Assembly (NCBI RefSeq): GCF_021390645.1
Contig: NZ_JAJEJT010000002.1
Coordinates: 186,001 to 250,000 of the forward strand
Length of the DNA: 64,000 nt
Origin: Paraburkholderia flagellata
GTDB taxonomy: Bacteria > Pseudomonadota > Gammaproteobacteria > Burkholderiales > Burkholderiaceae
Direction: 5' to 3'
Numbering within the stretch: the first letter of the stretch is position 1; each line of letters opens with the position of its first letter. The notes beneath the pieces were generated by a model. The model made no database searches. It saw only the letters and a program-made list of their open reading frames with translations, and was not told the DNA's origin. Made by a program: the position numbers and the translations under genes. This document shows, piece after piece, positions 53,460-60,939 of the stretch.

Positions 53460-53817
53460 GGCCGCGCTTCCTGCTGATCTACTGCTGATTTGCTCGGGTT
53501 CTCTTTCTGGGTGGCGCGTATGTTTTGCTGCCCACCCGCTGTGCCGACACAGACCAGCGTACGGGCCGCCATGTGTCGATGGAACCAATCATTCGTCGCA
53601 AGCAAATCACGTGTGGCCTGGAACGGTCAGCAGAATGATCCGGATGAGGCGAGGGGTGAATCCGACTTCAATGTGGACCGGGCGGTGTGCGCCGTCTGTG
53701 GGATGGCGCACGTGATGCGCGCCACGCGACACGGGCAATGTGGGTTAGGGAACGTTTCCCGCCCCGCGCGCGGCGGCGAGCGGGTGGACGGGCAAGCCGG
53801 AGAGGTCAGGCACCGCG
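53460..53817. other. 358-bp interval without a recognised gene
   Basis: It holds the promoter side of the 71-aa gene and the tail of the FMN reductase gene. I saw no hairpin with a T run, palindrome or plausible small gene. Confidence 0.4.
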
Positions 53818-54513
53818 TCAGACAGCGAGGCTCAGGCGCTTTTCGGTGCGCGGTGTGTTGGCGGCCTGTGCGCCGCCAACGCCGTTCACGGCGCTCGCCG
53901 CGCTCACAAACGGCGCCGCGTGCTGGCCCTGGCCGCCAAACGCGAGTGCGAATTGCGCTGCCTGGCGGCCGACCGTGGCGAGCTGTTCGGCGACCTTTGC
54001 GTCGGAACACTGCTGCGCGCTCTCGAAGCGCGTCTCGAGTGTGTTGATGCCCGCGCCGAATGGCGTTGGCCAGCCGCGCAGTGCATGCACGATCGAGCGC
54101 AGCGAGGTAAGCACGGAACCCGCGGCCTGCCAGCCATAGGCTGTGACGATGCACCCTACGGCACGGCCGTCCAGATACGGGCGGTTGTCGGCGCGCAGTT
54201 CTTCGAGCGTGTCGAGCGCGTTCTTCACGAGCCCGGAAACGCCACCGTGATAGCCCGGCGTCGCGATGATGACAGCGTCGGCGGCGCGTACCGCTTCGAT
54301 CAGCTCGAGCTGAGCGTCGGTGCGGGCCGGGTCTTCGGGCGCATAGTGCGGCAGCGTATGCAGGAACGTGCCGCCGAACAATTGCGTGCGCGCGCCGGCT
54401 TCTTCGGCGCCGCGCAGGGCGAAAGCGAGCGCGCGCTCGGTCGACGAAGCGGCGCGCGTGGTGCCGCCAATGCCCACCACCAGCGGGCGGCGTTGCGAAT
54501 CGGAAAGGCTCAA
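53818..54513 (-). CDS. NADPH-dependent FMN reductase-type flavodoxin fold protein
   Basis: A 231-aa cytoplasmic flavin reductase. FMN-binding loop GIGGTTRAASSTERAL (in place of the usual GSxRxxS) and the second loop TPGYHGGVSGLVKNALD are clear. It belongs to the SsuE/ArsH/azoreductase superfamily; the partner enzyme is not evident. The start is a TTG at 54513 with GGGAG upstream. The ~35 C-terminal residues (after AFGGQGQ) are Ala-rich and extra to the fold. On the opposite strand, behind it, is a candidate small RNA. Confidence 0.8.
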   Translation of the reverse strand: MSLSDSQRRPLVVGIGGTTRAASSTERALAFALRGAEEAGARTQLFGGTFLHTLPHYAPEDPARTDAQLELIEAVRAADAVIIATPGYHGGVSGLVKNALDTLEELRADNRPYLDGRAVGCIVTAYGWQAAGSVLTSLRSIVHALRGWPTPFGAGINTLETRFESAQQCSDAKVAEQLATVGRQAAQFALAFGGQGQHAAPFVSAASAVNGVGGAQAANTPRTEKRLSLAV

Positions 54514-54916
54514 GGGGGCTCCCTGAAATGCGATGAGGCCTGGCTCGCGCGTTATCGGGCAACGCAGCCACGAAACCTGGAAAGGGTCATCTTAGAGAGC
54601 GCGCCGCGCGGCGCGAAACGACTTTTTGTTCTAACCATATGCCGGCAGCGCTACGTTACGCTGCGCCATGGGGCCGGAAATGCATATGCGAAACCATTGG
54701 TTGGACGCGCGGTGGCCCATGGCTAAGATGAACTCGTCTCCTCCATGACATCTCCTTGACATGGGATTCGGCCCCGCACTTCTCCGGTGACGGGGCTGTT
54801 TTTTTTCTGGAGACGGGAAGGGGCGGTGCTTCGAGGTGTTCGAGGCCAGGAACGCGGCGGGTTCGCGCCGCGCTGTTTATCGTGCTATGCGCTGCTCAAT
54901 GCGGCCATGCGCAGGC
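54514..54916. other. 403-bp non-coding interval containing a candidate small RNA
   Basis: No coding region was found. The plus strand carries an intrinsic terminator with no gene upstream of it on that strand for several kilobases, see 54736-54806. The rest holds the promoter of the FMN reductase on the left and the 3' side of the small secreted-protein gene on the right. Confidence 0.5.
54736..54806 (+). ncRNA. Candidate ~70-nt trans-acting small RNA
   Basis: Orphan signal on the plus strand. Parts: -35-like TTGGAC (54701-54706) and -10-like TAAGAT (54724-54729), 17 bp apart. Next a hairpin CCATG / CATGG (54743-54764) whose 12-nt loop contains CTCCTT, complementary to a Shine-Dalgarno. Then a terminator stem GCCCCG / CGGGGC (54771-54796) followed by T8. 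The single-stranded C/U-rich start (CGTCTCCTCC) adds a second anti-SD patch. The T8 and C/U-rich loops are typical of Hfq-bound sRNAs. The nearest genes are both on the other strand, so no mRNA explains the terminator. Exact ends are inferred. Confidence 0.55.
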
Positions 54917-55249
54917 TCACACCGTGAGCACGTTGCCGTCGGGGCCGATTTGCGGCGGAACTTCCGGCAGGGTCCCGTTGCCAGGCGCGGTGCGCACGGG
55001 TGCGCCCGGCGTGGCCGGCAGCGTGGGCGCGGGCTCGCGCACGGCCGGTTCGGCGACCTTGCGTGTGGTGAGTTTGTCAGCGGAGGCGATCTTGTGCTTC
55101 GTGCCGTGATGCGCCTTTTTGCCGGCATTGCCCGCATGCGCCGAGGGCGTGCGCGCTTCCGGCGGATTCCAGATCTCGATGTAGTGTTCCCCGGCGAGCG
55201 CGGTGGACGCGAGGACGCCCAGCAAGGTCCCCGTGATGAAGAATCGCAC
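54917..55249 (-). CDS. Small secreted protein, unknown function
   Basis: A 110-aa exported protein. GTG start at 55249 with GGAG eight bases upstream. The signal peptide is short (RFFITGTLLGVLASTALAG), then an aromatic stretch (EHYIEIWNPPEAR), a Lys/His-rich middle (GKKAHHGTKHKIAS) and a Pro-rich tail ending GPDGNVLTV. No cysteine, no known domain. It is the first minus-strand gene downstream of the MFS gene (246 bp away) and has no obvious operon partner. Confidence 0.65.
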   Translation of the reverse strand: MRFFITGTLLGVLASTALAGEHYIEIWNPPEARTPSAHAGNAGKKAHHGTKHKIASADKLTTRKVAEPAVREPAPTLPATPGAPVRTAPGNGTLPEVPPQIGPDGNVLTV

Positions 55250-55495
55250 GTCGTGTTCTCCGTTTCGATGTACAGGCCGGGCCGCGCCATGCAGCAAGGT
55301 GCGATGGGGCGGCGTAACCCGGTACGGCGACCGGGTGGCACGAACGGCCGGCTGCCACGCACTGTACATTCATACAGGCGCTTATGCAAACGTTTCACGA
55401 CCTGCTGCGGGCGATCTGTTGCATGGGCGCGCCGCGGTCCGGCGGGGCGCCCAAGCGGACTTGCGCCGGCGCCAAATCTGACGTGCGCGGGAGGC

Positions 55496-56851
55496 TCAGG
55501 CGTCGAGAGCGGTCCGGCTTTGCGCGACTGCGCCATCCGCCGTCGAGCCGGACGCGGCCGGGCCGTGGGCGCCAAGCCAGCGCCCGTAGCTGCGCGGAGA
55601 GAACGCGAGCGTAAGCACGATCATCGAGCTGATCGATACAGCGAGCATGATCCACGCACCGGTAAAGCCGCCCGTGAGGTCGCGCACGCGCCCGGCCACG
55701 ATGGGGGCGAGCGCGGCGATCACGAAGCCCAGACCCTGAACGAAGGCGACGAGGCGCGCGGCCACGCGATGGTCCGCCGAATGGTCGAGCGCGGTGACGA
55801 GCGTGACCGAGAACACGCCGCCGAGCCCCGCGCCCGCCGCCGCGACCCACAGCAGCGGCGCGGCCTCGGGCCACGCGGCGAGGCCGATCACGCCGAACAC
55901 CTGGGCGCACAGGCCCAGAACGAGCCACGGGCGCCGGTCCGTGAATGCCGCCGCGGCAAGCGGCAGGAGCAGCGCGCTGGCGGCCTGGAACACGGTCATC
56001 GCGGCGAGCAGCGAACCGCTCGCTTCCACGCTAGCGCCGTGCTGCTGATAGTAGGCGGGCAGCCACGCGACGAGACTCGTATAGCCGCCGTTGACGAGCC
56101 CGAAATACAGTCCGAGCGTCCACGCCCGGCGCTTGCGCCAGACTGGCACCGTTGCCGCGTTGGCTGGCTCCTGCGAGGGCGCAGCGGCGGCCGGCTGCGC
56201 GCGCTTGCCGCCGCCGATCCCGCCGTTCAACGTCCCCCAGATCGCCAGTGCGGCCAGCGCGGGCAGCGCCCACACGGCGAGCCCCGCATGCCACGAACCG
56301 GCGATGCGCGCGACGAGCGGGCTCAGGCTCGCGCCGAGCCCGCCGCCGCCCATGATCGACGCCGAGAACAGCCCCATTGCGAGCGGCACCCGCGCGGCGA
56401 AGCGTTGCTTCATGACGGCGGGCAGCAGCGCCTGGATGACCGCGACGCCCGCGCCAGCCGCGGCCGCGGTGAGCATGAGCGCGCCGCCGCTGGCGGCGAA
56501 CGCCCGGGCCGCGCATGCCGCGGCAATCGCCACGAGCCCGAGCGCGACGCCGCGTGTCTCGCCCAGCCGGCGCGCGAGCAGGCCTGCGCCGAACGCGCCG
56601 AGCCCCATCGCGACGACGGGCAGGCTCGTGAGCAGCGAAGCGCCGTAGAAGCTCAGGCCAGTGTCATGGCGAATGGTGGTCATGAGCGGGCTGATCGAGG
56701 TGAGCAGCGGCCGCAGATTCAGGCCGATCGCGACGATCGCGGCATACCACGCAAGCACGCTAGCCGATTCGCCGGACGGTGTTTGGGAATGAACGGAGCG
56801 GTTTTGAGGGTTCAATGCGGTCAACCTTTTCACTGCTATATGGTTGACCAT
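55496..56851 (-). CDS. MFS transporter, CynX/NimT family
   Basis: A 451-aa 12-helix transporter. The helix-1 signature GLNLRPLLTSISPLM places it in the cyanate/nitroimidazole (CynX/NimT) group. GASLSPLVARIAGSW and GGYTSLVAWLPAYYQQHG also fit. Ligands in this group are small organic anions or drugs. The start ATG 56851 lies within the operator shared with the divergent GntR gene, so the message has a very short leader or the true start is lower; GTG 56833 is an alternative. Likely substrate-controlled through that regulator. Confidence 0.85.
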   Translation of the reverse strand: MVNHIAVKRLTALNPQNRSVHSQTPSGESASVLAWYAAIVAIGLNLRPLLTSISPLMTTIRHDTGLSFYGASLLTSLPVVAMGLGAFGAGLLARRLGETRGVALGLVAIAAACAARAFAASGGALMLTAAAAGAGVAVIQALLPAVMKQRFAARVPLAMGLFSASIMGGGGLGASLSPLVARIAGSWHAGLAVWALPALAALAIWGTLNGGIGGGKRAQPAAAAPSQEPANAATVPVWRKRRAWTLGLYFGLVNGGYTSLVAWLPAYYQQHGASVEASGSLLAAMTVFQAASALLLPLAAAAFTDRRPWLVLGLCAQVFGVIGLAAWPEAAPLLWVAAAGAGLGGVFSVTLVTALDHSADHRVAARLVAFVQGLGFVIAALAPIVAGRVRDLTGGFTGAWIMLAVSISSMIVLTLAFSPRSYGRWLGAHGPAASGSTADGAVAQSRTALDA

Positions 56852-56871
56852 TATACTAAATAATTGTCAAC
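56843..56871. promoter_or_regulatory. Operator between MFS and GntR genes
   Basis: Near-perfect inverted repeat: GTTGACCATTAT (56843-56854) and ATAATTGTCAAC (56860-56871), 11 of 12 pairs, 5-nt spacer. It covers the transporter start. A typical size for a GntR-family dimer. Confidence 0.7.
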
Positions 56872-56998
56872 AATCTGGCGAGGGTCGCTATGTCCGGCAT
56901 GGGCGATCGAGTATGGGCACGGGTCTATATCGCGTCGCCATGCCGCTCGCTACAATGCAACCTGACCCAGCGACTTGACCCACCTAGCGCGCCTTTCC

Positions 56999-57724
56999 AT
57001 GGCCGAATCCTCCCGCCTCGCTCCGCCCCGCGACACCGACGAACCGTCCGATGTCGAAGCGCATGTCTATGCGTCGATTTCTTCCGCGCTGCTGGAGGGC
57101 AAGCTCGCGCCGGGCCAGCAACTGGTGGAGCGCGAACTCGCGGCGGCGTTCGGTTGCACGCGCGGCGCGCTGCGCAAGGTGCTGGCGCGCCTCGGCTACG
57201 AGGGCAAGCTCGTGCTCGAACCCAATCGCGGCGCGTTCGTTCCGTCGCCCTCGGAGGACGACATCCGCGCCGTGTACCGCGCGCGCCAGGTGGCCGAAGC
57301 GGGCGTGATGGTGAGCCTGTGCGGCAAGCTCGATGCCGCGATGCGCCGCAAGCTTGCGGCCCATGTGCGCAGCGAGAAAAAGGCGTTGCGCGAGGCGCGC
57401 GTGGACGAAGCGGTGCGCCTCGCGGGGCAGTTTCATTTGCTGCTGACCGAGCAGGCGGGCGGCGCCGCGCTCGTGGATGCGCTGGCGCAACTGGTCGCGA
57501 AAACGGAACTCTACAAGGCGCTGTTCGATCCGTCGAAGGCGTCGATGTGCGCGCCCGACGAGCATGCGCAGATCATCGAAGCGCTTGAGGCTGGAGACCT
57601 GACGGCGGCGCTCGCCACGATGCGCGCGCATCTAACCGAGCTGGAAGAGCGGGTGGTGCAGCAGGCGCGTGCGCGCGCCGGGCGCGATCTCAAGGCGGTG
57701 TTTGCCGATCTCGCGAACGGCTGA
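56999..57724 (+). CDS. GntR-family regulator (FCD domain)
   Basis: A 241-aa repressor/activator: GntR winged helix (about 20-85; VYASISSALLEGKLAPGQQLVERELAAAFGCTRGALRKVLARLGYEGKLVLEPNRGAFV) and FCD ligand-binding helical domain (about 95-220) with metal-ligand-like His/Asp residues (FHLLL ... DEHAQIIEALEAGD). FCD proteins respond to small carboxylates. Start: ATG 56999 gives MAESSRLA; a TTG at 56975 is possible. Divergent from the CynX-type transporter, which it presumably regulates. Confidence 0.87.
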   Translation: MAESSRLAPPRDTDEPSDVEAHVYASISSALLEGKLAPGQQLVERELAAAFGCTRGALRKVLARLGYEGKLVLEPNRGAFVPSPSEDDIRAVYRARQVAEAGVMVSLCGKLDAAMRRKLAAHVRSEKKALREARVDEAVRLAGQFHLLLTEQAGGAALVDALAQLVAKTELYKALFDPSKASMCAPDEHAQIIEALEAGDLTAALATMRAHLTELEERVVQQARARAGRDLKAVFADLANG

Positions 57725-57740
57725 GCGCTCCGGTTACGCG

Positions 57741-57953
57741 TCAGCCGTCGCCCACGCGCCGGCGCAATTCCTTCGAAGCTGCGAGCGGAATGCGCGCATC
57801 GTCCCAGGTGGCGAGCCATTCGACCTCTTTCGCGGCGAACACCTGGCCGTGATTGCGCAGCGCGTACTGCAATGAATCGATGACGTGATTGCGGATGATT
57901 TCGGGCGTTTGCGGGTCGTCGAGGACGATGCGCAAGGCTTCGAGCGTGGCCAT
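57741..57953 (-). CDS. Hypothetical small protein, 70 aa
   Basis: An unrecognised acidic soluble protein. An N-terminal helix (LEALRIVLDDPQTPEIIRNHVIDSLQYALRNHGQVF) is followed by WLATWDDARIPLAASKELRRRVG. The start ATG 57953 follows CGGAG. It is mostly alpha-helical and may be a small adaptor; function unknown. It converges with the GntR gene (16 bp gap). Confidence 0.55.
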   Translation of the reverse strand: MATLEALRIVLDDPQTPEIIRNHVIDSLQYALRNHGQVFAAKEVEWLATWDDARIPLAASKELRRRVGDG

Positions 57954-57992
57954 TGTGCGGCTCCGGCGAATGTGGCGACCGCAACGTTATCT

Positions 57993-58016
57993 CACGACAA
58001 AAAGCACGACAAAAAG
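57993..58016. repeat. 12-bp perfect tandem repeat
   Basis: CACGACAAAAAG occurs twice in direct succession. On the minus strand its T-rich complement trails the hairpin below. Confidence 0.75.
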
Positions 58017-58048
58017 AAGCGCTTGCCGGGCGGGGAAAACTGCCCGGC
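58011..58048 (-). terminator. Probable terminator of the GST gene
   Basis: Read on the minus strand: a 7-bp stem GCCGGGC / GCCCGGC with a 10-nt loop (58025-58048), then a CTTTTT run ten bases on. It is placed 10 bp past the GST stop. The spacing to the T run is longer than usual. Confidence 0.5.
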
Positions 58049-58057
58049 TCACGCGCC

Positions 58058-58681
58058 TCAGTGCCGCGTCCGCTTGAAGATCTCGTACTCCTCGGCGAAG
58101 GCCCGCGCAACGGCGGGCCGCTCGCGCACGCGTTGCGCATAGGTCGCGATGGCCGGCCATTGCGACACATCGATGCCAATGTACGGCGCCCAGTTCAGCA
58201 CGGTCACGAGATAGGCGTCCGCCACGCTGAACGCGTCGAGCAGGAACGTGCGCGATTCGAGGTGATGCGAGAGCAGATCGAAGCGGCGCGGGATTTTGCC
58301 GCGCGCATATTCCTTGACGGCCTCGTCCACGTCCTTGCCGAGCAGCGGCACGAACACGGCCTTATGCAACTCGGTGCCGATAAAGCCCAGCCACTGATGC
58401 AGGCGCGCGCGCTCGCGCGTGCCCGCTGGCGGGGCGAGCCGCGCCTCGGGAAAGCGGTCGGCCACCCACGGCAGCACCGCCGAGTTTTCGGTGAGCGTCC
58501 AGCCGTCGTCCTCGCGCAGCACCGGCACCTGGCCGAGTGCGTTGACGGCGAAGAAGTCGCCACCTTCGGCAAGCTGCTTCGTGAGCGTATCGACCTGAAT
58601 GTAGCGTGCTTGTGCGCCTGCCTCGTAGAGCGCGATGCGCGTGGCGAGCGAGCACGCCAGCGGGGCGAAATACAGATCCAT
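58058..58681 (-). CDS. Glutathione S-transferase
   Basis: A 207-aa cytosolic GST: N-terminal thioredoxin-like domain (LYFAPLACSLATRIALYEAG, NALGQVPVLREDDGWTLTENSAVLPWVAD with the cis-Pro and ENSA glutathione site) and C-terminal helical domain. The serine in CSLATR is the likely catalytic residue of the beta/bacterial class. Start: ATG 58681 has AGGAGG six bases upstream; an ATG six bases earlier (58687) overlaps that site. It is divergent from a TetR gene with a shared operator, so it is probably drug- or electrophile-inducible. Confidence 0.88.
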   Translation of the reverse strand: MDLYFAPLACSLATRIALYEAGAQARYIQVDTLTKQLAEGGDFFAVNALGQVPVLREDDGWTLTENSAVLPWVADRFPEARLAPPAGTRERARLHQWLGFIGTELHKAVFVPLLGKDVDEAVKEYARGKIPRRFDLLSHHLESRTFLLDAFSVADAYLVTVLNWAPYIGIDVSQWPAIATYAQRVRERPAVARAFAEEYEIFKRTRH

Positions 58682-58717
58682 CGTCATCCTCCTTTGCGGG
58701 TATTCTGGCTTTTCGAG

Positions 58718-58741
58718 TTTTTGTACTATAGTGAACAAAAA
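58718..58741. promoter_or_regulatory. Operator between GST and TetR genes
   Basis: Arms TTTTTGT (58718-58724) and ACAAAAA (58735-58741) surround ACTATAGTGA, which includes the palindrome ACTATAGT. A third half-site GTACAAAAAA lies at about 58770, inside the start of the TetR gene. Probable TetR-family target. Confidence 0.65.
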
Positions 58742-58760
58742 TCGCCGATCCAATATTTCT

Positions 58761-59429
58761 ATGCAATCCAGTACAAAAAAGGATAGCCGCCCGCGTGGTC
58801 GCCCGCGCGCCTACGATCCCGAGGAGGCGCTTGCCCGCGCGCGCGATACGTTCTGGCGCAATGGCTACACGGGCACATCGCTCGACGACCTGAGCGAGGC
58901 GACCGGCATGAACCGGCCGAGCCTGTATGGCGCATTCGGCGACAAGCACGCGCTCTATCTGCAAACCATGGAGCGCTACGTGGAAGCGGGGCGCATGGCG
59001 ATGGAGTCCGCGCTCGACAGCGCATTGCCGCTGCGCGAGGCGCTGATGCGCGTATTCGACGGCGCGCTCGGCTGGTATTTGCCGGCGCACGACGCGGCAC
59101 GCGGCTGCCTGCTGATCGGCACGGCGGCGGTGGAAGCCGTCAACGACGACGCTGTGCGCGAGCGTCTTGCCGCGGGGTTGCGCACATTCGACAAGGCGTT
59201 CGAGCGGCGCCTGCGCGCAGCGCTCGCGCAAAACGAGCTGCAGCCCGGTGCCAGCGCGCCGATGCTTGCGCGCCTCGCGTCGGCGGTATTGCACAGCATG
59301 GCGCTGCGCGCGCGGGCCGGCGACTCGCGAGCCTCACTGCGCGCCATGGCAGTGGCGGGCGTCGCGCTGATCTGCGGCGAGGCGCCAACTGCGACCGATG
59401 CGCGCGCGGCGCGGCGGCGCACGAAGTGA
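58761..59429 (+). CDS. TetR-family regulator
   Basis: A 222-aa repressor: HTH at about 24-70 (ALARARDTFWRNGYTGTSLDDLSEATGMNRPSLYGAFGDKHALYLQTM) and a ligand domain with C-terminal helices (GCLLIGTAAVEAVNDD). This layout is like repressors that control a divergent oxidoreductase or GST. Start: ATG 58761 is the first in frame after the operator; no clear ribosome site, so a leaderless message is possible. Divergent from the GST gene by 79 bp. Confidence 0.86.
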   Translation: MQSSTKKDSRPRGRPRAYDPEEALARARDTFWRNGYTGTSLDDLSEATGMNRPSLYGAFGDKHALYLQTMERYVEAGRMAMESALDSALPLREALMRVFDGALGWYLPAHDAARGCLLIGTAAVEAVNDDAVRERLAAGLRTFDKAFERRLRAALAQNELQPGASAPMLARLASAVLHSMALRARAGDSRASLRAMAVAGVALICGEAPTATDARAARRRTK

Positions 59430-59544
59430 TATCACGCTGAACGTCGTTAGTCGGCGCCTGTGGCACAGGTCCGTACGCCGCTTTCCCTTGTTAAACTGGC
59501 GCAGTCGCGCAAGGACGGCTTGCGCACTCGAAGAGGGGAACACG

Positions 59545-59739
59545 ATGGTGCGCTACAGGCACTACAAGGGTGGCTTTTACGAACTGGTATGCGAGGCGAC
59601 GCTCGAATCGGATCCTTCCGTGACGATGATCGTGTATCGCGCGGCGAACGGTACGATCTGGACGCGACCCTCCACGGTGTTCTTCGAACTCGTCGAGTAC
59701 GAGGGCGGCCTCGTGCCGCGCTTCGCGCCCGTCAACTGA
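59545..59739 (+). CDS. DUF1653 domain protein
   Basis: A 64-aa protein that is nearly all domain: RHYKGGFYELVCEATLESD, then TMIVYRAANGTIWTRPSTVFFELVEYEG. DUF1653 proteins are small beta-rich, usually near regulatory or redox genes, with unknown role. GAGGGG lies before ATG 59545. It is followed 41 bp later by a Pmp3-like membrane gene. Confidence 0.85.
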   Translation: MVRYRHYKGGFYELVCEATLESDPSVTMIVYRAANGTIWTRPSTVFFELVEYEGGLVPRFAPVN

Positions 59740-59780
59740 TTCTTTCCACACCTTTTTTCACGCTTTAGAGGTTTTGACGA

Positions 59781-59975
59781 ATGCGTTTACTGATTGCGCT
59801 GATCTTGCCCTGGCTCCTGTTCTTCACCATTGGGCGTCCGATTGCTGGCATCGTCTGCCTGATCCTGCAGATCACGCTGATCGGCTGGATTCCCGCCGCG
59901 ATCTGGGCGGTGTATTCGCTCAGCCAGTACAAGACCGACCGGAAAATAGAGGACGCACTCGGCCGCCGCGGCTAA
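59781..59975 (+). CDS. YqaE/Pmp3-family membrane protein
   Basis: A 64-aa two-helix membrane peptide: LLIALILPWLLFFTIGRPIAG and IVCLILQITLIGWIPAAIWAVYSL, then a basic tail. The proteolipid family (Pmp3/YqaE) is linked to membrane potential and osmotic or salt stress in other organisms. TAGAGG lies upstream. It is probably expressed with the DUF1653 gene. Confidence 0.82.
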   Translation: MRLLIALILPWLLFFTIGRPIAGIVCLILQITLIGWIPAAIWAVYSLSQYKTDRKIEDALGRRG

Positions 59976-60069
59976 ATTTCGCAGTGAGCGCCTGTGCGCT
60001 GCGCAGAGGCGCGTTCCGCGGGACAACGGTAATCCAGGCTCACAATTCAGCAAGAACTTAATGCCGATT

Positions 60070-60096
60070 CTCCTTTCTTACAAATGGAAAGGAGGG
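60070..60096 (+). promoter_or_regulatory. Hairpin that masks the ribosome binding site of the lipoprotein gene
   Basis: Perfect 8-bp arms CTCCTTTC (60070-60077) and GAAAGGAG (60087-60094) with a 9-nt loop. The right arm is the Shine-Dalgarno GGAGG of the gene starting at 60103. Folding would block translation, which suggests control by temperature, a small RNA or a protein. Confidence 0.55.
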
Positions 60097-60102
60097 TTAG
60101 CA

Positions 60103-60513
60103 ATGTTCAAGTTCGTTCTCACAGCAGGCGCCGTCGCGCTCCTTGCGGGGTGTGCGGTAGCCCCCGGCTACGACTATGGCTACGGCGGCTATGGCCAGCC
60201 GTACTCCGCCGGCTATTACAGCGGCTACGCACCGGGCTATGCGCCGGCATACGGCAGCGTCAACATCGGCGTCTGGGGCGGTGGGGGCGGTCGCGATTAT
60301 CACGGCGGCGACTGGCATGGTGGCGGCGGTGGCGGGCACGGTGGCGGTCCAGGCAGCCCTGGCGGTCACAGCGGCGGTCACGGCGGACCCTGGGGGCCGT
60401 CGGGCGGCAGTCATGGTGGCGGCCCCGGCGGCGGCCATGGCGGCGGAGGCCACGGCGGTGGCGGTCACGGCGGTGGCGGTCACGGTGGCGGCGGTCCGGG
60501 TGGCGGCCGTTGA
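60103..60513 (+). CDS. Gly/His-rich lipoprotein
   Basis: A 136-aa predicted lipoprotein: signal peptide with lipobox LAGC (about 14-17), a Tyr/Gly-rich part (GYDYGYGGYGQPYSAGYYSG) and a C-terminal half made of GHGGG- and GGGGH-type repeats with about a dozen His. Such His/Gly tracts can bind zinc, nickel or copper; this is an inference. No catalytic domain. The ribosome site is inside a hairpin. A bidirectional terminator follows 80 bp on. Confidence 0.8.
   Translation: MFKFVLTAGAVALLAGCAVAPGYDYGYGGYGQPYSAGYYSGYAPGYAPAYGSVNIGVWGGGGGRDYHGGDWHGGGGGGHGGGPGSPGGHSGGHGGPWGPSGGSHGGGPGGGHGGGGHGGGGHGGGGHGGGGPGGGR
60296..60510 (+). repeat. Low-complexity GGHGGG-type coding repeats
   Basis: Direct repeats of about 15 bp (GGCGGTCACGGC and GGTGGC units) encode the Gly/His-rich tail. 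Prone to slippage, so length may vary between strains. Confidence 0.65.
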
Positions 60514-60592
60514 TGCGGGGCTGCCGCGCGCACAGGCGCGGAGTTCATGGCGCCGCCATGCTCCGCCGCGAGCCGGAAATCCACTTCAAAAC

Positions 60593-60636
60593 GCATCAGG
60601 CCCGCCACTCTCACGAGGGCGGGCCTGATGCTTTGC
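60593..60636. terminator. Bidirectional intrinsic terminator
   Basis: A long stem GCATCAGGCCCGCC / GGCGGGCCTGATGC (60593-60631) with a ~10-nt loop, then CTTTGCG. It lies between convergent lipoprotein and DUF4148 genes. Confidence 0.75.
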
Positions 60637-60675
60637 GCGGGGAACCCGGCGTTACAGCCGGGGTTGACGCGAAAC

Positions 60676-60939
60676 TTACTGGCTCGACTGCGACGTGCCG
60701 TTCGTCGAAGGGCCGTACGCCGTCGCGCGCTGCGCAGCGACTTTGGCTTCGGCAGCCTGAATGTTTTCCGGGTAGTGCATCCAGTCGCTCGGATCGTAGC
60801 CGGCGGCGCGCAGTTGCGCGAGATCGGCGCGAACCTGGGCGCGGGTCACGGGTTGTTGCTCGGGTTGTGCCTGTGCGAACGCCGCGGCGGGCACGGCGAT
60901 AATGGCGGCAAGCACAGCTGCCTTCAGAAACGACTTCAT
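60676..60939 (-). CDS. DUF4148 secreted protein
   Basis: An 87-aa exported protein: signal peptide (MKSFLKAAVLAAIIAVPAAAFAQ), then the DUF4148 pattern VTRAQVRADLAQLRAAGYDP and a short polar tail. This family is numerous in Burkholderia and of unknown function. CGGAGGTTAGTC lies before ATG 60939. It is divergent from a related protein at 61328 with nearly the same start. Confidence 0.85.
   Translation of the reverse strand: MKSFLKAAVLAAIIAVPAAAFAQAQPEQQPVTRAQVRADLAQLRAAGYDPSDWMHYPENIQAAEAKVAAQRATAYGPSTNGTSQSSQ

Noticed and set aside
55424..55452. GGGCGC/GCGCCC hairpin upstream of the MFS stop
   Set aside because: GC-rich with no T run and a long loop. Such stems are expected by chance at this GC content.
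56851..56880. TTGACA and TATAAT near the MFS/GntR start as a promoter
   Set aside because: The boxes are only 9 bp apart on the minus strand, too close for sigma-70. The symmetry fits an operator better.
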